Source of the DNA: Ignavibacteria bacterium
Lineage (GTDB): Bacteria; Bacteroidota; Ignavibacteria; Kapaibacteriales; UBA961
Assembly: GCA_947491315.1 (NCBI GenBank)
Contig: CANLII010000001.1
Coordinates: forward strand, 1 to 64,000
Direction of reading: 5' to 3'
Length of the DNA stretch: 64,000 bases
Shown: piece by piece, positions 34,993 to 45,082 of the stretch
How the letters are laid out: every line of letters begins with the position of its first letter
How positions within the stretch are numbered: the stretch's first letter is position 1
The notes under the pieces: model-generated
The model's database searches: none
The model's input: the letters and a program-made list of their open reading frames with translations, nothing else
What the model was told of the DNA's origin: nothing
Position numbers and translations under genes: made by a program

Positions 34993-35949
34993 ATGTCATC
35001 GAAGAAATTTACTTTACTAGTCATTCTAAGTTGCCTGTTATTTGGCATCACATCAAATGCATCGGCTCAATTAACGCAACCTTACTTGGTCAAAGAAGCA
35101 TTGCCAAATGTTAAAAAGGTAGCATCGGATTCAGGTTGGATTAATCCCTCCATATCAGCTATTGCGACAATTGGAGATACGGCTGGTTTAGGAGAAACTG
35201 GTGGGTTATTAGGTGGCGTATTTGATCTGAAGACTGGTAGATCACCAGTATGGATCTATGTTGTTTCAATAACGGATGCAAATGGGAATCCCCAATCAAA
35301 GATTTTGACATTTGTCAAAGTTCCTTTCCTTGGTTTGCAACAATTCCCAATTCCTGCCGACGCTGCCCCAGATGAACTTGGTTCTTTCTCACAGGATTCA
35401 TTGCCGGTTTCAAAAATGTTAAATTCAGATGCAATTATAAATGCGTTAAATACCAATAAGTTATATCAAGACTTTTCGAAAGTGAATCCTAAAGCAAAAT
35501 CATCATTTATTGCACTATTTCCTTTTCCATTCCCAATACTTGGATCATCTTTCACAGAAGGTTCTCCATTATGGTCTTTTAATTTTGAAGATGATTCTGA
35601 TTCACTTTCACCAACTATGTCATGCTTTGTTCATGCCGTGACCGGTGAAACATTTTGTTTTGATTCTGCGACTTTTGTTTCTGTGAACGATGAAATCTCA
35701 CAGGAATCATCCTTGCGTATACTAAGTCATCCAATTGCTCATGGTATGAACGGTATATTGACATTTCCGGTAATTTCTGGAAATGCCCAAATTGAAATAA
35801 TGGATTTATTTGGTCGCACAGTTTGTTCTTTTGGTCACATACAAACAAGTACATCTTCAATCACACTTCCGCAATTGTTGCCCGGAGTGTATGTTGCTCG
35901 CTTGAATCAAGAAGGTACTTATTCTTCCATTAGATTTATTCAACAATAA
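34993..35949 (+). CDS. Secreted protein with T9SS-type C-terminal domain, function unknown
   Basis: A 318-residue exported protein: MSSKKFTLLVILSCLLFGITSNASA is a signal peptide. The start is fixed by a perfect AGGAGG at 34983-34988, so the 17 upstream codons in the same frame are leader. The middle is beta-rich with no recognised family. The last 75 residues (MDLFGRTVCSFG...LPGVYVARL) resemble a T9SS type A sorting domain. It ends three bases before glyA, possibly a shared transcript. Confidence 0.75.
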   Translation: MSSKKFTLLVILSCLLFGITSNASAQLTQPYLVKEALPNVKKVASDSGWINPSISAIATIGDTAGLGETGGLLGGVFDLKTGRSPVWIYVVSITDANGNPQSKILTFVKVPFLGLQQFPIPADAAPDELGSFSQDSLPVSKMLNSDAIINALNTNKLYQDFSKVNPKAKSSFIALFPFPFPILGSSFTEGSPLWSFNFEDDSDSLSPTMSCFVHAVTGETFCFDSATFVSVNDEISQESSLRILSHPIAHGMNGILTFPVISGNAQIEIMDLFGRTVCSFGHIQTSTSSITLPQLLPGVYVARLNQEGTYSSIRFIQQ

Positions 35950-35952
35950 ATT

Positions 35953-37248
35953 ATGTACGAAATCACCAAACAAGAAGATCCAGAATTATACTCAGCATTG
36001 GAAGGCGAATATTCACGCCAATGTGATAAAATAGAACTCATTGCCAGCGAAAATTTCACCTCACGCGCTGTCATGGAAGTACAAGGTTCGGTCCTGACAA
36101 ATAAATATGCGGAAGGATATCCCGGCAAGCGCTATTATGGTGGCTGTGAATGGGTTGATATCGCAGAAGACATTGCCAGAGATAGACTTAAACAACTGTT
36201 TGGTGCCGAATATGTGAATGTTCAGCCGCATAGTGGCAGTGGTGCCAATATGGCCGTGTATTTTGTGTATTTGAACCCGGGAGATACAGTTCTTGGTATG
36301 GACTTATCACATGGAGGTCATCTCACCCATGGTTCGCCTGTGAATTTTTCCGGTAAGTTTTATAATTTCATACCTTATGGACTTGACAAAGAAACCGGTA
36401 GAATAGATTATGATAAAGTAGCAGATCTTGCCAAAGAACATAAGCCAAAAATGATCACTGTTGGTGCTTCTGCTTATTCTCGAAATATTGATTTCAAAGC
36501 ATTTAGAACCATTGCTGATTCAATAGGTGCATATTTACTTGCTGATATTGCGCATCCTGCAGGTTTGATTGCAAAAGGGAGATTGGATAATCCGATTCCT
36601 TATTGTGATATCGTTACAAGTACAACCCACAAAACACTCCGTGGACCACGCGGTGGAATAATCATGATGGGTACTAATTATGAGAATCCATTTGGAGCGG
36701 TTGCACCAAAATCTGGTCGCAAAAAACTCATGGGTGAATTGATTGATTCAATGGTTATGCCCGGAATTCAAGGCGGACCACTTATGCATGTAATTGCTGC
36801 AAAAGCAGTTGCTTTCAAAGAAGCATTGTCCGATGAGTTTGATGATTATACCAAGCAGGTTGTAAAGAATGCTCAATCAATGGCAGATGCTTTAATTCAA
36901 AAAGGATATGACATCGTCAGTGGTGGTACAGATAACCATTTGATGTTGATTGATTTAAGAAATAAAGGCGTTACCGGAAAGCAAGCCGAAATTGCACTTG
37001 ATTCTGCAGGTATTACTTGCAATAAGAATGCCGTTCCATATGACACACAGCCACCTCTTGTAACTTCTGGTATTCGGCTTGGTGCAGCAGCCATGACATC
37101 TCGTGGTTTCAAAGAAGAAGACATGAAACAGATTGCTGAGTTCATTGATAGAGTGATTTCCCAATGCGGTGATTCATCAATTGCAGAAAAAGTCAAGGAC
37201 GATGTAAAAGAATATTGCTCGAAATTCCCCTTATATCCCGGTTTGTGA
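35953..37248 (+). CDS. glyA: Serine hydroxymethyltransferase
   Basis: PLP enzyme that converts serine and THF to glycine and methylene-THF. The 431 residues include [34 protein letters not shown] and the PLP lysine in [13 protein letters not shown] (about residue 226). Length and motifs are standard. A strong terminator follows 20 bases later. Confidence 0.98.
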   Translation: MYEITKQEDPELYSALEGEYSRQCDKIELIASENFTSRAVMEVQGSVLTNKYAEGYPGKRYYGGCEWVDIAEDIARDRLKQLFGAEYVNVQPHSGSGANMAVYFVYLNPGDTVLGMDLSHGGHLTHGSPVNFSGKFYNFIPYGLDKETGRIDYDKVADLAKEHKPKMITVGASAYSRNIDFKAFRTIADSIGAYLLADIAHPAGLIAKGRLDNPIPYCDIVTSTTHKTLRGPRGGIIMMGTNYENPFGAVAPKSGRKKLMGELIDSMVMPGIQGGPLMHVIAAKAVAFKEALSDEFDDYTKQVVKNAQSMADALIQKGYDIVSGGTDNHLMLIDLRNKGVTGKQAEIALDSAGITCNKNAVPYDTQPPLVTSGIRLGAAAMTSRGFKEEDMKQIAEFIDRVISQCGDSSIAEKVKDDVKEYCSKFPLYPGL

Positions 37249-37268
37249 TTGAGTGGATTTTAAATTTT

Positions 37269-37306
37269 AACGGTCAATTTTTACTTGAAATTGACCGTTT
37301 TTTTAT
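37269..37306 (+). terminator. Intrinsic terminator after glyA
   Basis: A 12-bp inverted repeat (AACGGTCAATTT / AAATTGACCGTT, loop TTACTTG) at 37269-37299 is followed by a run of T residues. It is the clearest terminator in the window. A TATTTTTG box at 37311-37318 just beyond may belong to the next unit. Confidence 0.92.
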
Positions 37307-37410
37307 GTGATATTTTTGCAATTCTCATCAACAAATAGTAGTTTAGGCAAAAATCATACCACGATGCAAAGCAGCACTTGCATTAGGCGTATCCACCCAT
37401 TTTTAACGCC

Positions 37411-37974
37411 ATGATTCTGATAGACTCCATATTGTTGGATGAGGAAATCATCCAAAAACATTTTGCTTGCGATTTACATGCATGCAAAGGTGCTTGTTGC
37501 ACTGTATCCGGCGGTGAGGGTGCTCCATTAAAAAAAGAAGAAATTCCATTGATTCAAGATGCTATACCTTTTGCAATGGAGTATCTGAATGAAAGATCAA
37601 GAATCATTTTGCAAAAAAATGAATGGGTTGGAAATTCCGGCGATGATTTATATATACAATGCATAGATGATGCAGATTGTGTCTTTGTCTATAGAGAAGA
37701 GGGTATAGCTAAATGTGCTTTGGAAAAAACATTTCATGAGGGAAAATCTACATTTCGGAAACCCATTTCATGTCATCTTTTCCCAATCAGAGTGCGAAAT
37801 TTTGGTGGTGAGTATTTGAGTTATCAACCATTTGAGGAATGCAAGCCCGCACTTCAATATGGTAAACAAGAAGGAACATTAGTCATACATGCTGTCAAAG
37901 ATTCTTTGATTCGTGCTTTTGGGGAACATTGGTATGAACAAGCAATCGACATGACTACTCAGGAGGATCAATAA
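37411..37974 (+). CDS. DUF3109-family cysteine-rich protein
   Basis: A 187-residue cytoplasmic protein with CDLHACKGACC near the N-terminus and further cysteines (CIDDADC, KCALEK, CHLFPIR), the DUF3109 pattern related to YkgJ-type putative Zn/Fe-S proteins. Function unknown. It shares TAATG with rpoN, so the two are translationally coupled. Confidence 0.85.
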   Translation: MILIDSILLDEEIIQKHFACDLHACKGACCTVSGGEGAPLKKEEIPLIQDAIPFAMEYLNERSRIILQKNEWVGNSGDDLYIQCIDDADCVFVYREEGIAKCALEKTFHEGKSTFRKPISCHLFPIRVRNFGGEYLSYQPFEECKPALQYGKQEGTLVIHAVKDSLIRAFGEHWYEQAIDMTTQEDQ

Positions 37975-39656
37975 TGCCAATGAAAGTCAGCATGAATCTG
38001 CAAACATCGCTGTTGCAGACTCTTACACCACAACAAATACAGTATCTAAAACTCCTGCAATTACCAATATTGCAGTTGGAGCAACATGTTCGTCAGGAAG
38101 TTGAGCAAAATCCTATGCTTGATGAATCTTCGGATGAGATGATTGCAATTGAAGATGACACTGATTTTGCCCCTACAGAAAATCTACTAAGCACTGTTCC
38201 CAAAGATGTCATGGATGGAAATGATCATAATGATCATTCCCATGATTATGATGAACCCGTTCCATTTGAAGCTGAACATCATGATCCATTTGATTTCTAT
38301 GAATCAGCATGGAATGAAACTCAAACTCCAGAGCAAGGAAGCGGTGACAATGATGATGATGATGATTTCTGGGGAAATGATCAAAGTGAAATCCGCACTT
38401 TCACCGATGATTTGATTGAACAAATCAATGTACTAAATCTTACGGATCAAGAAAAACTCCTTTGTTATACCATCATTGGAAACCTAGAGGATGATGGTTA
38501 TCTGAGAAGATCATTGGAAGACCTCGTTGATGATGTCAATTCAAGAATCATGGAGGAAAATCACAAACTATATCGTGAATATCTTCGCAGGCATAAACGA
38601 TTCTTGGAAGAATCACTCAGAAAAAACTCCTATTCCTCTTCGTATTTTGACAATCTTGATGATGAGGATACCGATTTGTCTATGGAGGAACCTGTGCCTC
38701 CGATACCGGTGCCAAATATCACCTTAGAGATGGCTGAAAGAGCATTGCATTCCGTTCAGCAACAAGACCCACCAGGAATTGCAGCAAGAGATTTGCGTGA
38801 ATGTTTGCTTCTTCAATTGAATGCAAAGCAGAATCCGAGTGCTTCTGAATTATTGGCAAAAAGAATACTTGAAAAAAGTTATGAAGTGTTTGTAATGAAG
38901 CATTATACAGTCCTTTGCAGACAGTTCTCAATCAATGAAGTTGATTTGAAAGCCGCCATTGATGCAATCAGAAGATTGAATCCAAAACCTGGAGGAATGG
39001 GAATATCCATTGCAACATCAACAGTTATTCCCGATTTTCTTATCTCTATTGATGATGATGATGATGTGTTCATCAATGTTAATGATACTCGAATCCCTCA
39101 GCTTAAACTCAATAAGATGTATGAAGATTTGAAGAAAGAAGGACGGTATCGGAAATACAATAAAGAAACAAAAGAATGGCTCAGAAAAAAGTATGATGAT
39201 GCGAAATTCCTTTTGCAAGCAATCAGACAGCGTAAGAAAACAATGCTGAAAGTCATGACAGGTATTGCAGGCGCACAAAAAGACTTTTTTAGATTTGGTG
39301 AGAGCGCTCTCAAACCATTAATCTATAAAGATGTTGCAGATGTTACCGGAATGGATGTTTCAACCATATGCAGAATAGTCAATGGAAAATATGTTCAAAC
39401 TAATTTCGGAACATATGAATTGCGCTTTTTCTTCAGTGAATCTTTGCCAAGCGATGATGGCGAGGAAATATCAACAACTGTTATCAAACAAAAAATCAAA
39501 GATATGATTGAAAAAGAGCCAAAGCTCAAGCCACATAGTGATGATAAATTAATGTCTGAGTTAAAGAAACTAGGTTTGAATGTTGCGCGAAGAACTGTCG
39601 CCAAATATCGTGAACAAATGCGGATTCCTGTTGCAAGACTTCGTAAGGAATTGTGA
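37974..39656 (+). CDS. rpoN: RNA polymerase sigma-54 factor
   Basis: Alternative sigma factor needing activator ATPases. The 560 residues show region I (QTSLLQTLTPQQIQYLKLLQLPILQLEQ), an acidic region II rich in Asp/His/Asn (about 60-140), the core-binding domain, an HTH (ADVTGMDVSTICRIVNGKYV) and the RpoN box ARRTVAKYRE near residue 537. An extra charged stretch (about 185-230) lengthens it. No enhancer-binding protein is adjacent. Confidence 0.97.
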   Translation: MPMKVSMNLQTSLLQTLTPQQIQYLKLLQLPILQLEQHVRQEVEQNPMLDESSDEMIAIEDDTDFAPTENLLSTVPKDVMDGNDHNDHSHDYDEPVPFEAEHHDPFDFYESAWNETQTPEQGSGDNDDDDDFWGNDQSEIRTFTDDLIEQINVLNLTDQEKLLCYTIIGNLEDDGYLRRSLEDLVDDVNSRIMEENHKLYREYLRRHKRFLEESLRKNSYSSSYFDNLDDEDTDLSMEEPVPPIPVPNITLEMAERALHSVQQQDPPGIAARDLRECLLLQLNAKQNPSASELLAKRILEKSYEVFVMKHYTVLCRQFSINEVDLKAAIDAIRRLNPKPGGMGISIATSTVIPDFLISIDDDDDVFINVNDTRIPQLKLNKMYEDLKKEGRYRKYNKETKEWLRKKYDDAKFLLQAIRQRKKTMLKVMTGIAGAQKDFFRFGESALKPLIYKDVADVTGMDVSTICRIVNGKYVQTNFGTYELRFFFSESLPSDDGEEISTTVIKQKIKDMIEKEPKLKPHSDDKLMSELKKLGLNVARRTVAKYREQMRIPVARLRKEL

Positions 39657-39662
39657 ACGCTC

Positions 39663-40775
39663 ATGTCTCTGGCAACTCTCTTATCAAGAATTGATCATTC
39701 GCTGAGACCTCTATTAGGAAGTCTGCATTCTAGAATATTTACTCATGTATATTCAGCAACTCGACCTTGGTTCTCATCAATTGCAGCGAAAGACATCATT
39801 CACCCAATCATTATTCCCGATACTCTCAAAGTACGTATAAGAAATTTAACTTTTCGTTCTCCAATCGGTAATGCGGCAGGCATGTATAAGCATGCTGAAG
39901 GGTATGAAAGGGCATATGCTCAGGGTGCTGGTTTCTATTTGGCAGGAACAACCACTTCGCTTCCTCGTAAGGGTAATGTAAAGAACGGAATCGCATTACC
40001 ATTTATACCTTATCCCAATAGCCATTCTGCGTCCAATTGGTTGGGTTTACCGAATAAAGGGCATATCGAAACCGCAAATCTCATCGCAACATTTTCACAT
40101 TATCCTGAATTTCCAATCGGGGCAAGTGTATCAATGGATCCTGGAATGAATAGAAGTCAGGGATTGAAAGGGTTGATTGAAGGGATTAAAGCATATCAAG
40201 ATGCAGGATGTGATTTTATTGAACTCAATGAGAGTTGTCCAAATGTACCCGGACATGCCACTGAACATGATATGATTGATGATTCACTCATTGCAAGACT
40301 TGATGCAATCGCAGATACTATCGATTTGGAGACATATCCGATCATAGTAAAGTTTTCAAATGACACCGATCCTTCATTGATTAAACCTCTCATGTCCATA
40401 CTTATCGAAAGAAACTATGCTGGAATAAATCTAGGCAATACTTCCACAGCATATCAAAAGCATGAAAGTCATATCCATGCTGATGACAAAAAACACTATG
40501 AGTATTTCACAAAGGAATATGGCGGTGGATTAAGTGGGGCAATATTGCGTGAGTCTTCTCTTCAGATTTGCTCGATTGCACTTGAATATCTTAGAGAATG
40601 TTCCATCAAAGATTGTATTGTTATTGCAACGGGGGGGATTGAAACATCAGATGATATTCGAGATGCAATGAATGCAGGTGCTCATCTGACTCAATGGTAT
40701 ACAGGATATTTTGAACGCTTTGGTATTGATGGGAATAAAGTCTATTCAAATATGTATCAGCAATTGCATTCTTAA
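39663..40775 (+). CDS. pyrD: Dihydroorotate dehydrogenase-family enzyme
   Basis: FMN TIM-barrel of 370 residues. FRSPIGNAAGMYKHAEGYE near residue 65, IELNESCPNVPG (catalytic Ser/Cys region), GINLGNTS and ATGGIETSDDIRDAMNAGAH match class 2-like dihydroorotate dehydrogenases, which oxidise dihydroorotate to orotate in pyrimidine synthesis. NESCPN is slightly divergent. It overlaps the opposite-strand permease 3' end by four bases. Confidence 0.8.
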   Translation: MSLATLLSRIDHSLRPLLGSLHSRIFTHVYSATRPWFSSIAAKDIIHPIIIPDTLKVRIRNLTFRSPIGNAAGMYKHAEGYERAYAQGAGFYLAGTTTSLPRKGNVKNGIALPFIPYPNSHSASNWLGLPNKGHIETANLIATFSHYPEFPIGASVSMDPGMNRSQGLKGLIEGIKAYQDAGCDFIELNESCPNVPGHATEHDMIDDSLIARLDAIADTIDLETYPIIVKFSNDTDPSLIKPLMSILIERNYAGINLGNTSTAYQKHESHIHADDKKHYEYFTKEYGGGLSGAILRESSLQICSIALEYLRECSIKDCIVIATGGIETSDDIRDAMNAGAHLTQWYTGYFERFGIDGNKVYSNMYQQLHS

Positions 40776-41785
40776 CGAAGAGCTTCGCGCACTCTTGCAG
40801 ATACATAATCCATTACCCAAACCACAAATGCTATCATGATGATGATAAGTCCGACTTCATTCCATTGAGCAAGTCCTTGATATTGCATGAGCATTGTTCC
40901 TATTCCACCACCTCCAACCAAGCCAATGATAGTTGCCATCCGAACATTGATATCCCAACGATAAATCGTGAAACTTAAGAATGGAATGACAATCTGAGGA
41001 ATGATTGCATAACTGATGACTTGCAATGGATGTGCACCAGTTGCTTCGATTGCTTCAATCGGACCATTATCAATATCTTCAATTTGCTCGGAGTATTGCT
41101 TTGTAAGTGAAGCAACTGTATGAATCATGAGTGCAAGCATTCCAGCAAATGGACCAATACCTACCCAAACAGAGAAGATAATTGCCCAAATAAGGGGTTC
41201 GATTGATCGTGCAAAATTTGAAATGAATCGCACTGTAGAGTATATGGCGAAAGATAGCGTACTTCCTTTCATCAAAGTTCTTGCACTCAAAAAGCTCAAA
41301 AGTAAAGAGGGAGGAAGAGCTATAATAGTTGCAGTCAAAGCTATATAAATGGTTTCAATAAGAGCTTTGAGCGCAATGTCGAAAATGCTGAGTTCAGGTG
41401 TAATTAGTGCAGTGAATATATTCGAAGCTGCTTCAATTCCTTTTGTAGAAAAGAAATCAATAGGGGAAATATCAGTGGTAATCCAGCCTGCGACAATCGA
41501 TGAGCTAAATGCTAGCCAAAGTATATGTTTGCCCAAAAATGGCATTGATACTTTTGCATTCGATAAGATTGCCTGCCCAGGTGATTGTTGGGTAATTCTA
41601 AGCATAAGTGCAGAAATGAATGCAAAGAACAGATATGCCAATTGTATGACAAAACCTTGCACGGGAACATACGAAATTAATGCGGGTAGAATTATTCTGT
41701 CAATCGTTATACAAACATACCAAGTAAAGAAAATGTCTATGAGGAAGGCCTGTATGATCATGCCTTTTTTCTGTTCCAAATTCAT
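40772..41785 (-). CDS. PhnE-like ABC permease (orphan)
   Basis: A 337-residue inner-membrane protein with about 6-8 helices. The EAA-like loop EAIEATGAHPLQVISYAIIPQIV and GLVGGGGIGTML identify a phosphonate/phosphite-type importer permease. No PhnC ATPase or PhnD binding protein is in the window, so its partners must be elsewhere or it is a remnant. Its N-terminus carries about four extra helices compared with ordinary PhnE. Confidence 0.8.
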   Translation of the reverse strand: MNLEQKKGMIIQAFLIDIFFTWYVCITIDRIILPALISYVPVQGFVIQLAYLFFAFISALMLRITQQSPGQAILSNAKVSMPFLGKHILWLAFSSSIVAGWITTDISPIDFFSTKGIEAASNIFTALITPELSIFDIALKALIETIYIALTATIIALPPSLLLSFLSARTLMKGSTLSFAIYSTVRFISNFARSIEPLIWAIIFSVWVGIGPFAGMLALMIHTVASLTKQYSEQIEDIDNGPIEAIEATGAHPLQVISYAIIPQIVIPFLSFTIYRWDINVRMATIIGLVGGGGIGTMLMQYQGLAQWNEVGLIIIMIAFVVWVMDYVSARVREALR

Positions 41786-41818
41786 GCAATTCTCAATTAG
41801 TGCAGGACTAAAATACTA

Positions 41819-41848
41819 AACCCCCGACTAAAATAAAAGTCGAGGGTT
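41819..41848 (-). terminator. Probable terminator after the RRM gene
   Basis: An eleven-pair stem with one mismatch (AACCCTCGACT / AGTCGGGGGTT on the minus strand, loop TTTATTTT) lies 40 bases beyond the RRM stop. The following tract is only moderately T-rich. Confidence 0.6.
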
Positions 41849-41888
41849 ATTACTGATGTCTGTATCGATTCTAGGGAGTTTTAATCTC

Positions 41889-42197
41889 TTATTCGTATCG
41901 ATCTGACCTACGATCTCCGCCGCGAAAATCGCGACGTGGTCCGCGTGATTGCTCCTCGCGAGGGCGAGCTTCATTGACTACCAATGTGCGTCCACTGAAC
42001 TCTTGGCCATTGGTTGTTTCGATGGCACCTCTTGCTTCATCATCACTTTCCATTTCAACAAAACCAAAACCGCGTGAGCGACCTGAGATTTTGTCTGTGA
42101 TAACGAAGGCACCTGTGACATTGCCGTAGCCTTCGAATAGGGTGCGAAGTTCTTCGGAACCCATGTTGTACGGCAAATTGCCTACATAAATATTCAT
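41889..42197 (-). CDS. RRM RNA-binding protein with short RGG-like tail
   Basis: A 102-residue protein: an RRM (residues 1-80) with RNP2 IYVGNLPYN and RNP1 RGFGFVEM, followed by a basic RGPRRDFRGGDRRSDRYE tail. Such proteins are common cold-inducible RNA chaperones in Bacteroidota and cyanobacteria. A long leader of 65 or more bases with a TATATTTG box precedes it. Monocistronic. Confidence 0.93.
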   Translation of the reverse strand: MNIYVGNLPYNMGSEELRTLFEGYGNVTGAFVITDKISGRSRGFGFVEMESDDEARGAIETTNGQEFSGRTLVVNEARPREEQSRGPRRDFRGGDRRSDRYE

Positions 42198-42262
42198 AAC
42201 AAACCTTCTATAGATGTGTAGTGATTAGCGAGACCGACAAACAAACAATTATACGAGTGATC

Positions 42263-42270
42263 TCAAATAT
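42263..42270 (-). promoter_or_regulatory. Candidate -7 element for the RRM gene
   Basis: The minus strand reads TATATTTG about 70 bases before the ATG. A TTTG lies 16 bases upstream, shorter than the 19-21 preferred spacing, so only the -7 box is convincing. Confidence 0.4.
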
Positions 42271-42367
42271 ATGGCGCACATCAACACCAAAACCTTTTCA
42301 AAAGTAATACAATGCTTTGGTTTAACAATACTTTTTTTGTAAATATCTGATATTATGAATACTTAAC

Positions 42368-42397
42368 AAAAAAGCCCACATATATAAATATGCAGGC
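42368..42397 (-). terminator. Terminator after glutamate dehydrogenase
   Basis: The minus strand reads a ten-pair stem with two G-U pairs (GCCTGCATAT / ATATGTGGGC, loop TTAT) followed by six T residues. It lies about 20 bases past the gdhA stop. Confidence 0.75.
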
Positions 42398-42419
42398 TTT
42401 TTATTCATTCTAGGGCAAA

Positions 42420-43856
42420 TTAGGGAAAAATGCCCATCTGATCATATGAAGCAGCAATTTTATCAATTGCGGAAATAAATGCTGCTGTTCGCATATCTTT
42501 CACATTTGCGTTATTTCTCCAGACTTCCATAATTTCATGATAAGAACCAATCATTGAATCTTCCAAGCCGGAATTCACTAAATCCACTTCATTAGGACCT
42601 TGAACAAGCAAAGATCTTTCTGAAGCAGACAATGATTTACCGGTAAGATTTTCAATTGTTGCAATCAAACCTTTCTTGGAGTTTTCTTCATATCGCTTAT
42701 CAAGACGACCAAAGCGTACATGAGAGAGATTCTTTAGCCATTCAAAGTAGGAAACAACCACACCGCCAGCATTGATAAACATATCAGGGATAACTAAGAT
42801 ATTCTTGGCAAGCAGTGTTGGTTCAGCAGAAGCCGCTATTGGACCATTTGCACCTTCAGCAATGATTTTCGCTTGAATTCTATCAGCATTCCAATCAGTA
42901 ATCTGAGATTCCAATGCTGCCGGAACGAGAATATCGCAAGGGTATTCAAGTACGGTATTTCCAATATCTATTGTTTGAGCGCCAGAAAAATTTCTAATTG
43001 AACCTGTATTTGCTTGATGTATTTTCAAAGCATTGACATCAATACCATCAGGATTATACACTGCTCCGTCCCATTCAATAATACCTGTGATTGTTGCACC
43101 ACCTTCTTGAATGAATTTTGCCGCATAATACCCAACATTACCAAATCCCTGGACTATGACTGTCTTATCACCTAATCCTGTTGTTAACCCAAGAGATTTC
43201 ATGAGTTCAACATCATTGACTGCTTCTCTTACACCAAAGAAAACTCCACGACCGGTGGCTTCTGTTCTACCATTTACGCCACCTTGTGCAATTGGTTTTC
43301 CTGTAACACAGCCAAGAGCATTCACATCATCGAATTTGATTGTTTGATAGGTATCTGCTATCCATGACATTTCACGCATGCCAGTTCCATAATCAGGGGC
43401 GGGAACATCAACTGCTGGACCAATGAAATTTTTTCGAATCAATTCAACAGTATAACGGCGAGTGATTCTCTCCAATTCATCTATAGTATAATGCTTGGGA
43501 TTTATTTTAATTCCACCTTTACCACCTCCAAAGGGAACATTCACGACAGCGCATTTATATGTCATCAATGCAGACAATGCGATCACTTCATCTTGATTTA
43601 CATCCTCACTGTAGCGAATTCCGCCTTTGCATGGAAGTTTATGATGACTGTGTTCTGCTCTCCAAGCAGAAATAACTTGAATTTCTCCTTTTACTCGAAC
43701 AGGAAATTGAATTTGATATACAGCATTGCAAGCTCTAATCTGATCGAGAAGACCTTGAGAATGATCTAGCAAGGCTGCTGCTTTGTCAAAATAAGTGTTC
43801 ACCGATTGGAAAAACGGAATTTCGTGATAACTCGGTGGATTTGTTTGAGAAGACAT
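42420..43856 (-). CDS. gdhA: Glu/Leu/Phe/Val-family glutamate dehydrogenase
   Basis: Oxidative deamination of glutamate to 2-oxoglutarate (or a related amino acid). The 478 residues include PFGGGKGGIKINP with the catalytic lysine, AVDVPAPDYGTG and the Rossmann motif VQGFGNVGYYAA. Longer than hexameric NAD enzymes of 415-450 residues but within the family. AGGAAG lies seven bases before the ATG; hppD ends 50 bases upstream, so the two may be cotranscribed. Confidence 0.93.
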   Translation of the reverse strand: MSSQTNPPSYHEIPFFQSVNTYFDKAAALLDHSQGLLDQIRACNAVYQIQFPVRVKGEIQVISAWRAEHSHHKLPCKGGIRYSEDVNQDEVIALSALMTYKCAVVNVPFGGGKGGIKINPKHYTIDELERITRRYTVELIRKNFIGPAVDVPAPDYGTGMREMSWIADTYQTIKFDDVNALGCVTGKPIAQGGVNGRTEATGRGVFFGVREAVNDVELMKSLGLTTGLGDKTVIVQGFGNVGYYAAKFIQEGGATITGIIEWDGAVYNPDGIDVNALKIHQANTGSIRNFSGAQTIDIGNTVLEYPCDILVPAALESQITDWNADRIQAKIIAEGANGPIAASAEPTLLAKNILVIPDMFINAGGVVVSYFEWLKNLSHVRFGRLDKRYEENSKKGLIATIENLTGKSLSASERSLLVQGPNEVDLVNSGLEDSMIGSYHEIMEVWRNNANVKDMRTAAFISAIDKIAASYDQMGIFP

Positions 43857-43906
43857 AGTACTTCCTAATGAAACAATATGTATGGGTAAATAAGAAACCT
43901 TCTGAA

Positions 43907-45037
43907 TTAAAGATTTCCTCTCAATGCTTGTTCTCTTTCTATGGATTCAAATAATGCTTTAAAATTACCTTTGCCAAATGAGGTGGCACCTTTTCTTTGT
44001 ATGATCTCAAAGAACAAAGTTGGTCTGTCTTCAACGGGTTTTGTGAACAATTGAAGAAGATAGCCTTCTTCATCACGGTCAACCAAAATACCTAGTTCTC
44101 TAAGTGGCGCAATGTCCTCATCGATTACACCAACTCTATCCAATAAGTCATTATAATAGGTATCCGGTACTCTGAGGAATTGGACTCCTCGAGATTTCAA
44201 TGCTGAAACAGTTGCAATGATATCATGAGTTGCCACAGCAATATGTTGCACGCCGGGACCATGGTAAAACTCAAGATATTCATCAATTTGTGATTTTGCT
44301 TTTTTCCCATCAGCAGGTTCATTTATTGGGAATTTGATAAAACCATTCCCATTAGATACAACCTTGCTCATCAATGCGCTATACTCAGTAGAAATGTCTT
44401 GGTCATCAAAAGTGAGGAGTAGTGAAAATCCCATGACATCTTCATAGAATTTCACCCATTCATCCATTTTCCCAAGCTCAACATTACCAACGCAGTGATC
44501 TACATATAATAAGCCAACATCATCTGTTCTATATCCATCATCCATTGCCACATAACCAGGCATGAAAATGCCTGTATAATTTTTTCTCTCAACAAATGTG
44601 TGAATGGTGTCACCATAGGTATGAATCGATGCTATTTTCACTTCGCCGAATGCATCTTTTAATGTTGTTGGTTCTTGGTGACTTTTTGCTCCACGAGATG
44701 TAGTTTCTTTCCATGCTTTTTCGGCATCATCAACCCAAAGAGCCAGAACCTTAACGCCATCACCATGTTTCTCAACATGCATGCTGATATCATTTCCTGG
44801 ATGCATCGGTGTTGTCAATATCAAGCGGATCTTACCTTGCTTCAATACATAACTTGCTCTATCACGAATACCTGTTTCAGGTCCGGAATAAGCAATCAAT
44901 TCAAATCCAAATGCTGTGCGATAAAAATAGGAAGCTTGTTTTGCATTTCCGACATAAAACTCGATAAAGTCCGTTCCATTGATCGGAAGAAAATCAGTGA
45001 TTGCTGTTTGTGATGATGCAGCGGACATAGTTTCCAT
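43907..45037 (-). CDS. hppD: 4-hydroxyphenylpyruvate dioxygenase
   Basis: Fe(II) enzyme turning 4-hydroxyphenylpyruvate into homogentisate in tyrosine breakdown. The 376 residues have the three iron ligands in VDHCVGNVE (His), [11 protein letters not shown] (His) and [10 protein letters not shown] (Glu), with the two vicinal-oxygen-chelate halves. The C-terminal [14 protein letters not shown] helix gates the active site. Downstream homogentisate genes are not in the window. Confidence 0.96.
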   Translation of the reverse strand: METMSAASSQTAITDFLPINGTDFIEFYVGNAKQASYFYRTAFGFELIAYSGPETGIRDRASYVLKQGKIRLILTTPMHPGNDISMHVEKHGDGVKVLALWVDDAEKAWKETTSRGAKSHQEPTTLKDAFGEVKIASIHTYGDTIHTFVERKNYTGIFMPGYVAMDDGYRTDDVGLLYVDHCVGNVELGKMDEWVKFYEDVMGFSLLLTFDDQDISTEYSALMSKVVSNGNGFIKFPINEPADGKKAKSQIDEYLEFYHGPGVQHIAVATHDIIATVSALKSRGVQFLRVPDTYYNDLLDRVGVIDEDIAPLRELGILVDRDEEGYLLQLFTKPVEDRPTLFFEIIQRKGATSFGKGNFKALFESIEREQALRGNL

Positions 45038-45082
45038 GACTAGATACCAGATGGTTGTGATTTGGTAAAATTACGAAATTGA

